In this document: in pieces, positions 50,301-61,875 of the stretch | Layout of the letters: every line of letters begins with the position of its first letter | How positions within the stretch are numbered: the first letter of the stretch is position 1 | DNA from: Paragordius varius | Lineage: Eukaryota > Nematomorpha | Length of the DNA: 64,000 nucleotides | NCBI GenBank assembly: GCA_964247055.1 | Contig: OZ176053.1 | Location: 9,176,001 to 9,240,000 of the forward strand | Direction: 5' to 3' | Made by a program: the position numbers and the translations under genes | Notes under the pieces: model-generated | Told to the model about the DNA's origin: nothing | Database searches by the model: none | What the model saw: only the letters and a program-made list of their open reading frames with translations

Positions 50301-52227
50301 TTTTTCTGTTCTGTGCCATAGTCCGGACGTCAGAAAGTTTTATAGAACAAACATTGTTTACATATAAATTAAAATTATATTTAGATAATTTTCTTTTAAG
50401 CATTTACATACTTAAAAAAATGTCATTTCCCATAAGATGTAAAAAAGCACTTAAAAATTTTATTTTTTATTCATATAATATTCAGCCCAAATCTGTGACC
50501 CTAAAAATATTTTATATAAAATAAATAAAAAAATACTTGCAAATTTTGCACCGCAACCCCATCCACATTGGTTTGCGACAAAATGCACAATCAAAAGACA
50601 AATTTACTGTTGGTACATATCTAAGAATAATTTATTATAAAATTATAACTCGTAATTTTTTGAAAAAATCCCAATATTATTTTAAATATAATGCTATAAT
50701 TTGTTAATTGAAAACGTTTGATTTAAAATATATTTAAGCGAAATTTAAGAATTATCCACAAAACTTATGTCTTGGAGGTAATAAATGTTTTAATTCCTCA
50801 GGATTTTGAACTCTGGCAAGAACCTTTGCTTCCATGCTTGTTTTGTGCATATGATCTCTGTAAAAAATAATTAAAATTCGTTAAAATTTATAAAAATATA
50901 TATTTGCAGTAGTTTCACATATTAGCAATATTATATATCTTATATTTGAGATAAATAGTTGGAGAAAAGTAATATTACAATATAATTGACGGTGAACATA
51001 TAACTAGCGATATATCATACCTATTAATATATAGTATGCTAACATATTATATATTAGGATAAAATGCAGTAGTTCAAATTTTAATAAATTCTAAAATAGT
51101 GTCATTAAGTGTCATTATTACCAAGGAATTAATATTCAGTGAAATTCTTGCATTATTTTAAAGATAATTAAAAATATGGGTTCTTTTCCTTAAAATGTGT
51201 TTTTTCAATCTTAATAAAAAAAATGTACTGTATATCCAGAACTTACCAAAAAATAACTGTCATTATGAATCATAAAAGATAAATTTGGTAAAATATCACT
51301 ATAGATATTTAATTTATTGAAGATATTGTCGGAAAATTTTTTTAACTATTAACAAACATTAACAGAATAATCTTCTAATCATAGGTATCATTTATGGGAC
51401 CATTTTAGCAACATAGCCATAATTTAATCAAAAACTGAAAAAATGTTTTTAACATTTAACAACTTTTGGGCATAATAAGCCAATTTTAACCAAATATTAA
51501 AACGTGGTATAAATTTGTGAAATATATTTTTACAGATTTTTTGGCTTTAATTCCTTTGAATCTTTCAAAGTTTTCCCATTTCCCTTTCTATGAGAGTGAG
51601 GTCCCATAATGTTTTTCAACATATATCTAAGCTTTGCGTAACTTGTTTTGTGTGTATCGGTTGAATGAGGAGAATTCGATTCTGAAATAACATCGTTGGC
51701 TTGTAATTGGTTTGTTAAGGATTTTCTTCGTCTTTCCAGAAGAATGTTTGTTTGTTTAATCAACATATTCAATTTATTGGCTAAATCATATAGTTCTTTG
51801 GTGGATAAAGCTTCATCACTGGATAATTTGATAATGTTTTTCAACGAGTTAAAATCAATGCAGATAAATTTGTGGAAATTTAATTTACCGATAAATATAA
51901 TCTATATTAACAAAAAGACTACTTTATCTGTCTGCAAAGGATCGATCCCGGAAAGTTTTATAAATTTCTTTATATTAGGCTTACTATCGTTTAAACAAAC
52001 ATTTGTAATTGGATTATTCCAAATAAAATATTGTTTGATAAATAATTTTATCAGTTTTTCCTATATTTTATTTAAAAATTAACATATATTGATCTAAGTT
52101 CAGATTCAATTAATGATGTTTGTTTTAAAGGTAGTTGGTTAAGGGCATCGAAATGTTCCATTGTTAAATCAATAAAATCTTCCAAATTGTTATCCACCTC
52201 CGCTAAATCGGTAGGATTTTTGATCAT
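44344..52227 (-). CDS. KSR: Kinase suppressor of Ras (KSR), Ras-MAPK scaffold
   Basis: Thirteen exons join with consistent phases to 1266 codons plus TAG: 52084-52227, 51923-52060, 51534-51901, 50765-50857, 50537-50620, 49385-49935, 48948-49106, 48173-48534, 47627-47712, 47059-47382, 46522-46638, 45549-46052, 44344-45214. Order: N-terminal helical/SAM-like CA1 region (1-165), C1 zinc finger (247-291, complete H-C2-C2-H-C2 set, FDCAFCRKPMWMGLRCKIC), Ser/Asn-rich linker, kinase-like domain (638 on). KSR hallmarks are HKD instead of HRD (853-855) and DFG kept (873-875). The glycine loop is GIGWQS, and the beta3 motif is VAIK (Lys672), not the mammalian VAIR. About 95 extra residues follow VAIK, and another insertion follows IWQVGSG, explaining the length versus about 920-970 in human or fly. 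The first two introns are 23 and 21 nt; the other ten are 144-676 nt. Divergent neighbour of PPIL2. KSR holds RAF, MEK and ERK together at the membrane. Confidence 0.95.
46121..46393. mobile_element. hAT MITE in KSR intron 11
   Basis: A 273-bp element starting caaggtgtctaac and ending accactg, with 'gcggcc' boxes near both ends. It is flanked by a perfect 8-bp target duplication (atctaaat at 46113-46120 and 46394-46401). The exact duplication marks it as a fairly recent insertion. It occupies more than half of the 469-nt intron. Confidence 0.9.
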
Positions 52228-52271
52228 ATTGGATTACATTATTATATCATATTGAAACTATTCGTTGTGCG
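52228..52271. promoter_or_regulatory. Bidirectional KSR/PPIL2 start region, 44 bp
   Basis: The start codons of KSR (-) and PPIL2 (+) are 44 bp apart. The interval is AT-rich and contains 'attattatatcatatt', the only TATA-like stretch. Both 5' UTRs must be tiny, overlap the partner gene, or be replaced by a trans-spliced leader. Confidence 0.7.
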
Positions 52272-55200
52272 ATGGGCAAAAAACAGCATCAACAGGATAA
52301 GTTATATTTGACTAGTACGGAATGGACCATGATGTATGGAGGAAAAAGGGCTAACCATCGGTTGGAAAATACAAAAAACACTGCTAAATCCCTTTCTCAA
52401 AATATATTGCCATTAGATTTTTGTGCTTTATCCCTCCGACCATTTTATATCCCTATCACAACACATGAAGGCTATGTTTTTGATTTTATTAAACTTATGG
52501 AACACTTCAAAGCTGTTAAAAAGCAAGCAAGATTAGCCAATACGAACACAGAAGAAATCAAAAAAGTACCATTAGTGAATCCTGTAACTGGGACTCCGTT
52601 TAAAGACGTAACTAATGAAATAATAGCTCTTCGTTTTCACAAAAACAACGCCGAAGAATTCCATTGTCCTATAACCTTTAAAACATTACATGATAATTCC
52701 CACATTGTAGCTATCCGGACTACTGGTAATGTTTATTCTATGGAAGCGATTGAATCATTAAACCTTAAACCAAAGCATTACAAGGATCTTTTGACAGATG
52801 AGCCCTTTGTCCCCAGCAGAGATATTATTGTGATTAGAGATCCTAGTAATTTTGAAACAAAATTGAATATTGGAACATTTAAACACATTTTAGCTAACAT
52901 GGATGTTAGATTGTATGGTAATGAAACCAATTCCCTCAACCCAGAAATCGATAACAAATTAGGTGAGTTGCTTGAACAGGGAAAACGGCTAAGAGAAGAT
53001 TACGTCGGGACAGATTTTTCACAAGGGGGTGCAGCACTCAAGCGAAAACTCAAAACTATGAACTATGTAAATGTTGAGATGGATCATATAATGCGGGAGT
53101 ATTTGGAAAAATTTCCTGACAGCCTTGAGGCTAAAGCCGAAGGTGGTCAGGCTACAGATCTTGGAAATAGAGGCGAAATTAACGAATCCCTTATAACATA
53201 CGCTCATTACAGCAAAGGCACAGTCGCCATGGGCTTAACGTGTTCGGCCGTCGCGCCCCAAACTGAACAGGTCTTGGAAATACTTGATGCCGATGCTGTC
53301 AGATATTCCAAGATACGGACGAAAGGTAGAGCTCTTTTTCATAATAGTTTTGATTTATAATTCTTTAATAATAGGGTTAGTAAACATTTATAGATTTTAC
53401 ACGGTTGGACAGAGATGAAAAATTTTGATAATTACTAGAGTTTTGCCTATATGCCTTTTTAAGATTTATATTAATAGTAGGGTTGAATTCGATCAGTTTG
53501 ACTGCGACTTCTTTCAAACGAAACACGCTATAGCGTATATTTAATTTTCGTTAACATGCCATGTTATTTTTTAAAAATATAGTCGACCAATGTTTAATTG
53601 ATATTTTTTTAATTTCATGCTACATATTTTATTAGTGGCTATTATAATTTTATAATTAACAGCGGCCAGACCATTTATAGTTTTATAACCGGTCAAACGC
53701 ATTCCTAATAATTTTTTTTATAAAAATTGTTTAAACTGATTTTTATTTTATTTAAGGATATGTGCAAGTCATGACCAATTTGGGAAATCTTAATTTTGAA
53801 TTACATTGTGATGCTGCTCCCCGTACCTGTGAAAATTTTTTGCTTTTGGCCCGGAAAGGTTTTTATGACAATCTCCTGTTTTTCCGCTCTATTCGACATT
53901 TTGTCGTCCAAACTGGTGATCCAAATTTGGAGCATGGCAAAAAATTAAAGAAGGATACGGTATATATTGTTATTTTGAATTTTAATTGTAAGTTAATAAT
54001 TGTTTAATGGAATTGGATGTTAAATGTATTTATATTTTTTAGAAATTATTTGGTAAAACATTTTTTTTAATTTTTTGACAAACAATCCAATACTTATTTT
54101 TATAATTTTACTCGTCTTATATTTTGGTGCCTTTATAACTTAAATTCTTCACTTATTCAACATGTTTATTTTATTATTATTGTGCATTGACTCGCTAAAG
54201 TGATTTGACTGGTATAGTATTTTTTCATAACCATATGGTTATAAAACTTGCATATATACTTCATTATTTTAGTTATACTTTTTTTACTTATTTCATACGG
54301 ATATGTCAATTATCTTAGGATCTTGTTTGAATTTTATAGTTATATAACTTCTATTATATGAGTTTATGCATTGTAAATTGAATTTATAGAGTTGAATTAA
54401 ATTGGTATCTTTAAACATAAATCTGAGATTATTATCTCCGTAGAAAAAATAATTCAGACTCAATTTTAATTAAATAAGTATAATCCAACTGGTGTATATT
54501 TAAAAAATATCAATTGATATTAAAAAGTTAAAATATGACATAAATATATAAATTATATGATGTAAAACAGTTATTATACCAATGACCAATGCATTCATTT
54601 TATCTGTGTTTAAATACTAAATTATAAATCAACATATTACCTTGTGTGTACCACCCTGAAAAAAGGGTCTTTAACAGTGGCCTAAGGTAATGTTTTGATT
54701 ATTTATATATATTTAACAAAATGCTTATATTGGCCATTGTTATAATAACTCTTTTTGTGCATCCTATAATATATTTATGCCATAATTACATATTTGTTTA
54801 TTATTATAGAGATATTTTAAATTTACTCTAGTTGTATTGTCATTTTGTTTAATTAAATATAAAAAATGTAAAAACTTAGATTAGTATCACCCTATAAATT
54901 ATTTGTGAATACTACAGAATTTATTTCCTCCATTTACCCAAAAACTCTTAAAATTTCTAAAGTTATATCACTTGGAAATTATAACATGTCATGAATGTAT
55001 GAAATGAGAAAAAAATAAGATTAGTAAAAAAGGTAATAACTAACAGTAATCTTTAAGTTTTACTTGTGTATACATACTTTCACACCAGCCTTTGTCGTTT
55101 TGTCAATTAATTGTATTATACCATATATTATATAGAATATTGAAATTATACACACAAAAAAATTAAAAGACATTTATTTTTTTAAGGCACAACCATATTA

Positions 55201-58200
55201 CTTAAATCTTGATTTTTTTAGTAGGCAAATATAAACGGTCTTATTTTTCCTTTATTTTTATATTTTTATACTAGCGTAAATCTCATGCTGCTACGCAGCC
55301 CGAGGAAGTCCTTCGAACTTCTGGTGGGGACGGCTATAAGGGACAATAAAATGATCCACATATTTGGATTATTTCGAAACATTATTTAATAGATATGATT
55401 TTATAGGAATTTTAAAACGGAGCATTCACACTAATATATTGTTTAATTGGGGGGAAAAATAGATTTAAAAAATTATTTTTGTGGACTTTTTTTTAAATAA
55501 TGGCATTTTACGGGGGGAGCGGGTAAAAAGAGGGACTAAATCAAAAAAGCGAGACGTCTATGTTCGGCGCAATCGAAAATAAGTAAATGAATGATCCAAC
55601 ACGTTCTCCAGAAAATTGTCTCAAAGACACGATTTTTGTAGACTTATGTTTTCAAAAAACCCGTTTTTCACACGGGGTGGGCTCGAAGTGGGGGCCTCTT
55701 TCAAAAAAGGGCGAAGCTATTGTCGGGGCATTCATTAATGATTATATTTTTTCGATATTTGGATTTGATTGGGTTCACCGGTTTTCCGGAAACAGATCAT
55801 AAAGTTACATGAAAAATCAGTTTTTAGCGGGTAGCTCCTTACCCAGCAACTATCATCATAGAAACGCTTGACTAAAATTTTGCCTTTTAACAGGGAATAC
55901 GTGGAATCTTTATCGAATTTTTACGGTCTCATACCAAGGGCGAAAAATAGATTTAAAAAATTATTTTTCTGGACTTTGTTTTTTGAAAAAAATGGCATTT
56001 CACGGGGGTAGCGGGTAAAAAGAGGGCCTAAATCAAAAAAATGAGTCGACTATGTTCGGCGCGATCAAAAATAAGTAAACAAAAATCATATTTGAAATTG
56101 AATGGTCCACCACGTTCTCCGGAAAATTGTCTCAACCTGTTTTTTACACGGGGTAGGCCCAAACTGGGGACCTAATTCCAAAAAAGGGCGAAGCTATTGT
56201 CGGGACATTTATTGATGATTATATTTTTTCGATAATTGGATTTGATTGGGTTCACCGGTTTTCCGGAAACAGATCACAAAGTTACATGAAGAATCAGTTT
56301 TTAGCGGGTAGCTCCTTACTCAGCAGCTATCATCAATGAAAAGCTTGACTAAAATTTTTGCCTTTTAACAGGGAATACGTGGAATCCATATAGAATTTTT
56401 ACGGTCTTATACCTAGGGCGAAAAATAGATTTAAAAAATTATTTTTGTGGACTTTGTTTTTTGAAAAAAATGGCATTTTACGGGGGGAGCGGGTAACAAG
56501 AGGGCCTAAATCAAAAAAGCGAGACGACTATGTTCGGCGCAATCGAAAATAAGTAAACAAAAAATATTTGAAATTGAATGGTCTAACACGTTCTCCAGAA
56601 AATTGTCTCAAAGACACAATTTTTGTGTTCAAAAAAACCGTTTTTCACACGGGGTAGGCCGGAACTGAGGGCTTATTTCAAAAAAAGGGCGAAGCTATTG
56701 TCGGGGCATTTATTAATGATTATATTTTTTCGAAGTTTGAATTTGAATGGGTCTACCGGTTTTCCGGTACCAGATCACAAAGCCAGCATTTTCCATTTTT
56801 ATAAATATATAGATTATGGAGTGTACTATCAATTTAAGACTTTGATTCCCTAATCAAAATGATGAGTAATCGTAAACTATTCCGTCTTGGAACACTATCT
56901 ATTGCGTTTTTGTTTTTGAAATTTAGTTTTGCCATATATCTTTTAGCCGTATCTATTCATCACGTTATAGAGCGCTCTCTTCACCTCACCTTTTACAACT
57001 ATAGTTTTACCGATATATTTACCATCTCTTTTATCTATGTGTTCCCATAGTTCCATTGTTTTATCGTTTTTATTCCTGTACTTCCTTTAAAGTATAAATT
57101 TCTAACTTTGTCTTTCCTCGTTACACGGCACATAAATCTGAGCATTCTCATTTACTTGGTGCTTTTCTTCTGATTTCTTTAGTGTACATGTTTGTGAAAC
57201 AAAAATTTTACCCTTAACTTTTAAATCAATATCCGATTACAGAATAAGATTGATGTCTTATACAATAAAATTAATTGAGAAAGTACTAAAAAGGATTAGA
57301 AAAATGTTCAATATAAAGGGTAATAAATTTGGTTGAATTCATGGAAAGTCCACCATTGATCTGGTTCATGCAGTTAGAAGGCTTATTGAAAAGCATATCG
57401 AAAGTAAAAAGGAGGTGCGTGGCATTTTAATCGATATTGATACGATGCCACGAAGCACAATATGGCGGAGTTCAGAAAAATTTGCCTGAAAGTTACATTA
57501 AAATCAAAAAGCATCTACACCTCTTACCATACCAAACTTAAAACTCATTGGGAAATGTCAGCTAATGAAATAAACAAGAGCATATACTAAAGGTCAGAAA
57601 ATCAGTCCGTTGCTATTTATCATATGCACGAATGAAATTTCAAAACAATAGGACAATGTGGTTGCTGCTATTTACTATATGCCTAATTTACAGTGCTTTT
57701 GTAGAGACAATTATGTATAACTCACCGACATGAGCACTAAACAAAATTGAAGAAAATTATTTTGATATTGAAATGAGCATGCTTAGATTAATGTGTGGTG
57801 TAACAAGGAAAGACAAAGTGAATACACAAATAAAACCGATTAAGATTATGTTTCGTCTAATAAGGTTTGGTCACATAGAAAGATGGTAAATATATTATTA
57901 TTGATGATATTGTAAAAGGTCAAGGGAGTAGAGGGCGCACTAAAACGCTATGTAGATCGGGTCAAAAGAGAGGCAAAACTAAATTTAAAACGCAAAGCAT
58001 AGACAGGTTGCTATAGAAAAATAATCAATGAATACGACCGCTCGAAAAGTGATATCATTTAAAGTTATTATTAATACTTCTCGTTTACGTTTGCGAAATG
58101 AGAATTAAATAAAATGCAAAATATAGGAAAAATCAAGGCAAAAAGTATGGTTTTGTTAAAAAAAAATGTTTGGTCCGTATAATTTAATTGTCTACTTTAT

Positions 58201-59057
58201 ATATATTCCATAATTTTAGCCCCTTAAACCACGTAATTCATCTTTTTGGGGTGGTTACATCCCTGATGAACTTAAAATGGCTGGAAGTTATCCCCATAAG
58301 GGTCGTGGCATATTAAGTTCAGCAAATGCCGGTATTCCCAACACTAATGGATCTCAATGGTTTATAACATATCGTAGTGCAAGTAGTTTGGATAAAAAGC
58401 ACACTGTTTTTGGGCGCGTAGTCGGAGGCCTTAAAACTCTGGATTTGATAGAAAAGGTAGGACGAAAATTGGTGGGTTTTACCATATATAGTTTTAAACA
58501 TTTGACATTTTTTATGATTAGGTCGAAACTGATTTAAAAGACCAGCCCACAACTGACGTATACATTGTTAAAATTAATATCTACAAAGATCCTTTCGAAG
58601 AGTTACGCGAAAAGGAAGAACGTGAAGCGATTGAGAAAGCCGAGAGATTGCAACAAGAAAATGAAAATAAAAAAAGTAATACCCTAACATCCCTATATTC
58701 AAAAACTAATTTTTAAAATATAATATATGGCCATACAAAAAGACACCAATAATTATAATGAGGTAAGAAAGTATCATAAATTGATGAAATTTCCATTTAA
58801 TATTAATTATCCATAACGCCTGAAAAGGCAATCTTATCCTTTGAAGCCATTAATATTTTTTTTATTTATATTTGTATGGAGTTATTGGAACGTTATTTCT
58901 TTCATACCTTTATTTTCTATATATATGTATTATTTTAGTTGATATACCCATAAAAAGGAAATTCGACACAAATCAATCCAATAATCCCGTCAAAAAGCCT
59001 ACTATGATTGCAAACAATTCCAGAACTATTGGAAAATACTTAAACATTAAAAAATAA
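52272..59057 (+). CDS. PPIL2: PPIL2: U-box cyclophilin
   Basis: Five exons (52272-53325, 53757-53959, 58220-58456, 58522-58675, 58939-59057) give 588 codons plus TAA; introns are 431, 4260, 65 and 263 nt. The N-terminus [18 protein letters not shown] matches the family start, and the U-box region follows ([17 protein letters not shown] to about residue 110). After a middle region with [13 protein letters not shown] and LLTDEPF comes the cyclophilin domain (from about 353: [60 protein letters not shown]), and a basic tail [14 protein letters not shown]2 is a nuclear spliceosome-associated protein with ubiquitin-ligase-type U-box and a cyclophilin fold. The human protein is about 520 residues; the extra length is mostly in the middle. 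A possible poly(A) signal is aataaa at 59109. Intron 2 is filled with mobile DNA. Confidence 0.95.
55270..56815 (-). mobile_element. Helitron-like (Helentron/HINE) element with tandem units
   Basis: It lies in PPIL2 intron 2, reverse orientation. Its 5' end at about 56815 reads inward as the AT-rich 'ctatatatttataaaaatgg' type. Its 3' end at 55270 carries 'gctgcgtagcagc' (a hairpin at 55287-55299) followed by a terminal ctagt on the minus strand, plus a second hairpin gaagtcc...aacttc. The body is three tandem units of about 480 bp (starting near 55450, 55940 and 56417) sharing 'gggcgaagctattgtcgggg' and 'caccggttttccgg'. AT end, 3' hairpin with CTAGT and internal tandem array fit Helentron-derived HINEs. 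No Rep or helicase is encoded. Confidence 0.75.
56900..57190 (-). mobile_element. LINE fragment (reverse)
   Basis: The reverse strand reads [20 protein letters not shown] then [11 protein letters not shown], the C-terminal part of an endonuclease/reverse-transcriptase LINE ORF of the same type as the two other fragments in the window. Short and broken. Confidence 0.7.
57310..58060 (+). mobile_element. LINE fragment with RT remnants
   Basis: Plus-strand pieces in order: [20 protein letters not shown] and [16 protein letters not shown] (start of the reverse-transcriptase palm; the usual FDLEKAYDRVPR is decayed to IDIDTMPR), PESYIKIKK, then after a large internal loss [28 protein letters not shown] and a basic end. 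Non-functional, with many stops. The order fits an RTE-like non-LTR element; the exact clade is not assigned. Confidence 0.75.
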
Positions 59058-60729
59058 TTAATAGATTTAGTTAAAAATATATTTATAAATTATTTTAGCT
59101 CTATCTCAAATAAATTATTTAAATAAATAATAAGAAATTAAATAATTTCCCTTTGTTTACAATAAATTTAAAGTTGTTTTAAATTGGGATAAATTATATA
59201 TTACATGTAAAATTCAAATTATTTTAGTAAAACTTTATTAAAACACTCCATATTTGCAAAATAATAACTTGTTTAATAATTTTGACTATTATCTTTAATT
59301 AATATAGCAAAAATAGTGTAATTAAGAGATTTAAAATTCACCCCACACAAATAACATCTCTTTATTATAGTATTTCGAATAATTGGAGTATTTTTGGCGC
59401 TTCATAGTTTTTGGCCCGTTAGCAGATATATTATTTATCCTTGAGAAAAAATGGTGTATTTGATGCAAAAATTTTGATTTAATATAATAGAATTACATCT
59501 AAAAAGAGTCGTTTTTATTCCGTTTAAACCATTCTTTCTAATACAATTAAATATGCTTCAAACATTTTTTTTGCTACAGACCAAATTTTTAAGCAAAATA
59601 CAATTTTTCAAAAATAATGATGTCATAAGCTTATATTAATTGTTATCAAGTTTCGCTTTTTTGCGTTAAGAAAAGGCCCTTTCAGTGGGGTTAATTCGGA
59701 AACCTTATTCAAAAATTAAAATTTATAAATTTGTGTTTTGCTTTTTAAATATTGGAATGGAGAATCTAGCTTTTACCAAACTATTATTTCAAAGCGCGCG
59801 AATCTTGCCTTTTTTACGGCAGAAAACAACACAAATATCTTTCTTAAATTACTCGCTAAACTCAAAACCAAAAGCAGCCGAATTCTGTTATATTTTTTTA
59901 GAAGATAAATCCATCATTTATTTGTATGCACTCTGTAAAAACTTTGTTGCATAATCATATTGAATATTATAACAAAGTATATCTATATATAAATGGCAGA
60001 AAACTGGAATAAATTTCTTTTATTGTAGTTTACCATAAGTAAATTGAAATTTTCATTTTACTGAAAAAGTTTTTCTCATATATATTACCTCATATGAAAA
60101 GTCTTAGACAATGATTGATGCAACGATGAGGTGACAAACAGTTAAAGCTAATTTTCGCCACCATAATATTTTATAACAGTGGTACTCGCCAAATTTTTTT
60201 TATGGGCTGCAAAAAATATCTATCTTGTCTCAAGGGCCGTGACCATATAATATCTATAAAAATTTCATAATTGTTTCAAACATTCGCAGATATTTATAAT
60301 AAAAATAAGTATATCAAAAAATTTAATAAAATTTAGGGTCACATGCGGCCCATGGGCCGTAGTTTAAATACCACTGTTTAAGACGAAACCGTATATTATA
60401 AATTATGGAAATATGTTTTTTATCAAAGAATCCACTGAAGTTGTTTACTTGAATATTAAATTAAAAAAGCTATATGTTTAAATTATTATTGGTTATGTTA
60501 CAAAAAATTAGATGGATTTATAAAACATGATTTTTTCCTTGTTAGAGGTTGATGAAAAAATTCTCTACTTTGACCTTTTATTTATTTTGATAATAATATT
60601 TTTGGAAATTTATATAGAAGTATATGTGATACAAAAATTTGGTAATTTATTGATAAAAAATGGTCAGTTTTAAAATTATTTATTAATGTATAACATTTCT
60701 AACATGCTCTAAAAATATTTCAATGCCTT
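59058..60729. other. Intergenic
   Basis: AT-rich spacer between PPIL2 and profilin on the same strand. It has PPIL2 poly(A) signals near 59109, an 89-codon ORF at 59685-59954 without recognisable features, and the MITE at 60177-60376. Confidence 0.5.
60177..60376. mobile_element. hAT-type MITE, 200 bp
   Basis: It begins cagtggtactcgcc and ends 'gtttaaataccactg', its inverse, with 'atgggc' and 'gcggccc' boxes inside. No clear 8-bp duplication remains, so it is older than the 46.1 kb MITE. A right end of the same family lies at about 42858. Confidence 0.75.
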
Positions 60730-60978
60730 TTGAACTTTTTACAATCTCGGGTATTATTTACTATAAATATAAAACGCTTTTTATCCACAACTCAGTCAAA
60801 TTTGGTTAATGCTCCCACAGAAACAAAAAATGGCAAAAAATTGACGAAATACTTAACAGAACCCTTTAATAGAGGTCTCCGTCTCAAATCTCTTTGGCGT
60901 TCGATGATTAAATATCATATTTGTTTTCGACGTCTTAACTTCTGTTTAAGTTCAATTTATTTTATTAGAGAAATATAA
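60730..60978 (+). CDS. Candidate exon of a mitochondrial-type protein
   Basis: An 82-codon open stretch with higher GC than its flanks. The N-terminal part (QSRVLFTINIKRFLSTTQSN) is rich in Arg, Ser, Thr and hydrophobics without acids, like a mitochondrial presequence with the common R.FLSTT cleavage context. The rest is basic (KNGKKLTKYLTEP, RGLRLKSLWRSM). There is no in-frame ATG before the first codons, so an upstream exon or a different start is needed. The family is not recognised. Confidence 0.35.
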   Translation: MNFLQSRVLFTINIKRFLSTTQSNLVNAPTETKNGKKLTKYLTEPFNRGLRLKSLWRSMIKYHICFRRLNFCLSSIYFIREI

Positions 60979-61168
60979 ATTAAATTTTATCCCTCTCTTA
61001 TTTTTACATATATAAAATATAGTTTATTACATATATGAAATAGCGCTTTAGAATTGACGTTTCTATATTATCAACAATTACTTTTACGCATTCCAATTTT
61101 ATCATTGTTGAACAAAAAGCTTTTTACTCATAATATCTTATATTATTATCATTTAAAAATCATCAAAT

Positions 61169-61792
61169 ATGGGAGATTTTCAAGGTTTTTTGGATGAATT
61201 AGCCAAACACGTAACGGGCGCTGCCATAGTCGATAAAACTGGAGCTACTCATGCAGCCACGGCTGGATTTTCCGTCAGTACGGATGAAGTCAAGACCATT
61301 AACGAAGGTATATCATATTTTATATGGATATTTATTTGCTCATTATAAAAAATGAATATGGTACAGTTACTTCTTTTTAATGATATATCCCGCACAATGG
61401 CAAATATCATTGCCCACCAGCTAACATGCGCACTTAAAATATAAGGCTTTTAGACCAAATTTAGGTTAATTTTATGGTTAATAAAAAAGGTACATTTTAA
61501 AGTGTTTTCTAGTATCATTTTTAAAAATATTTATGATATATTTACACAAGGATTCGACAAAACCGATTTACTAACTGCCAAGGGTGTTATGCTACACGGG
61601 AAAAAATACGTTTTTTTGGGAAAAAGCCCTGATGGTAATTGTTTGAGAACCAAATTAGACAAAGGTGGTGCAATTATAGTACGCACGCCTCATAATATAA
61701 TAATTGGATTGTATGATGAAAAAATTGGTGCAGGAAACGCCACCAAATTTGTCGAAGGATGTGGCGATAAGATGAAGAAAGCTGGAAAATAA
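61169..61792 (+). CDS. Profilin
   Basis: Two exons, 61169-61307 and 61551-61792, with a 243-nt phase-1 intron, encode 126 residues, the normal profilin length. Landmarks: N-terminal helix MGDFQGFLDELAKHV, AAIVDKTGATHAATAGFSVS, the LTAKGVMLHGKKYVFLG strand pair, GAIIVRTPHNIIIGLYDEKI and the C-terminal helix NATKFVEGCGDKMKKAGK. Profilin binds actin monomers, poly-proline and phosphoinositides and feeds filament growth. The usual N-terminal W (MSW...) is missing: the start is MGDF, so the poly-proline pocket may differ. A poly(A) signal aataaa follows at 61870. Confidence 0.93.
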
Positions 61793-61869
61793 TTTAGTAA
61801 ATATTTATGCGACTACATAATTTCATTATATAAAAATTAATGTTTATGAAAGTTAAAATTTGTTATTAT

Positions 61870-61875
61870 AATAAA
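61870..61875 (+). promoter_or_regulatory. Poly(A) signal of profilin
   Basis: Canonical aataaa 78 bp after the profilin stop codon, the first one downstream. Confidence 0.6.

Noticed and set aside
53019-53207. Minus-strand ORF inside PPIL2 exon 1
   Set aside because: Shadow of a strongly conserved coding exon.
55285-55345. Structured GC-rich hairpins as a ncRNA or ribozyme
   Set aside because: The two hairpins with CTAGT fit the 3' end of a Helentron; no ribozyme core was seen.
55587-56853. ORFs of 71-76 codons repeated in the tandem units
   Set aside because: Different units are open to different extents and the readings are not conserved; they belong to the Helitron-like satellite.
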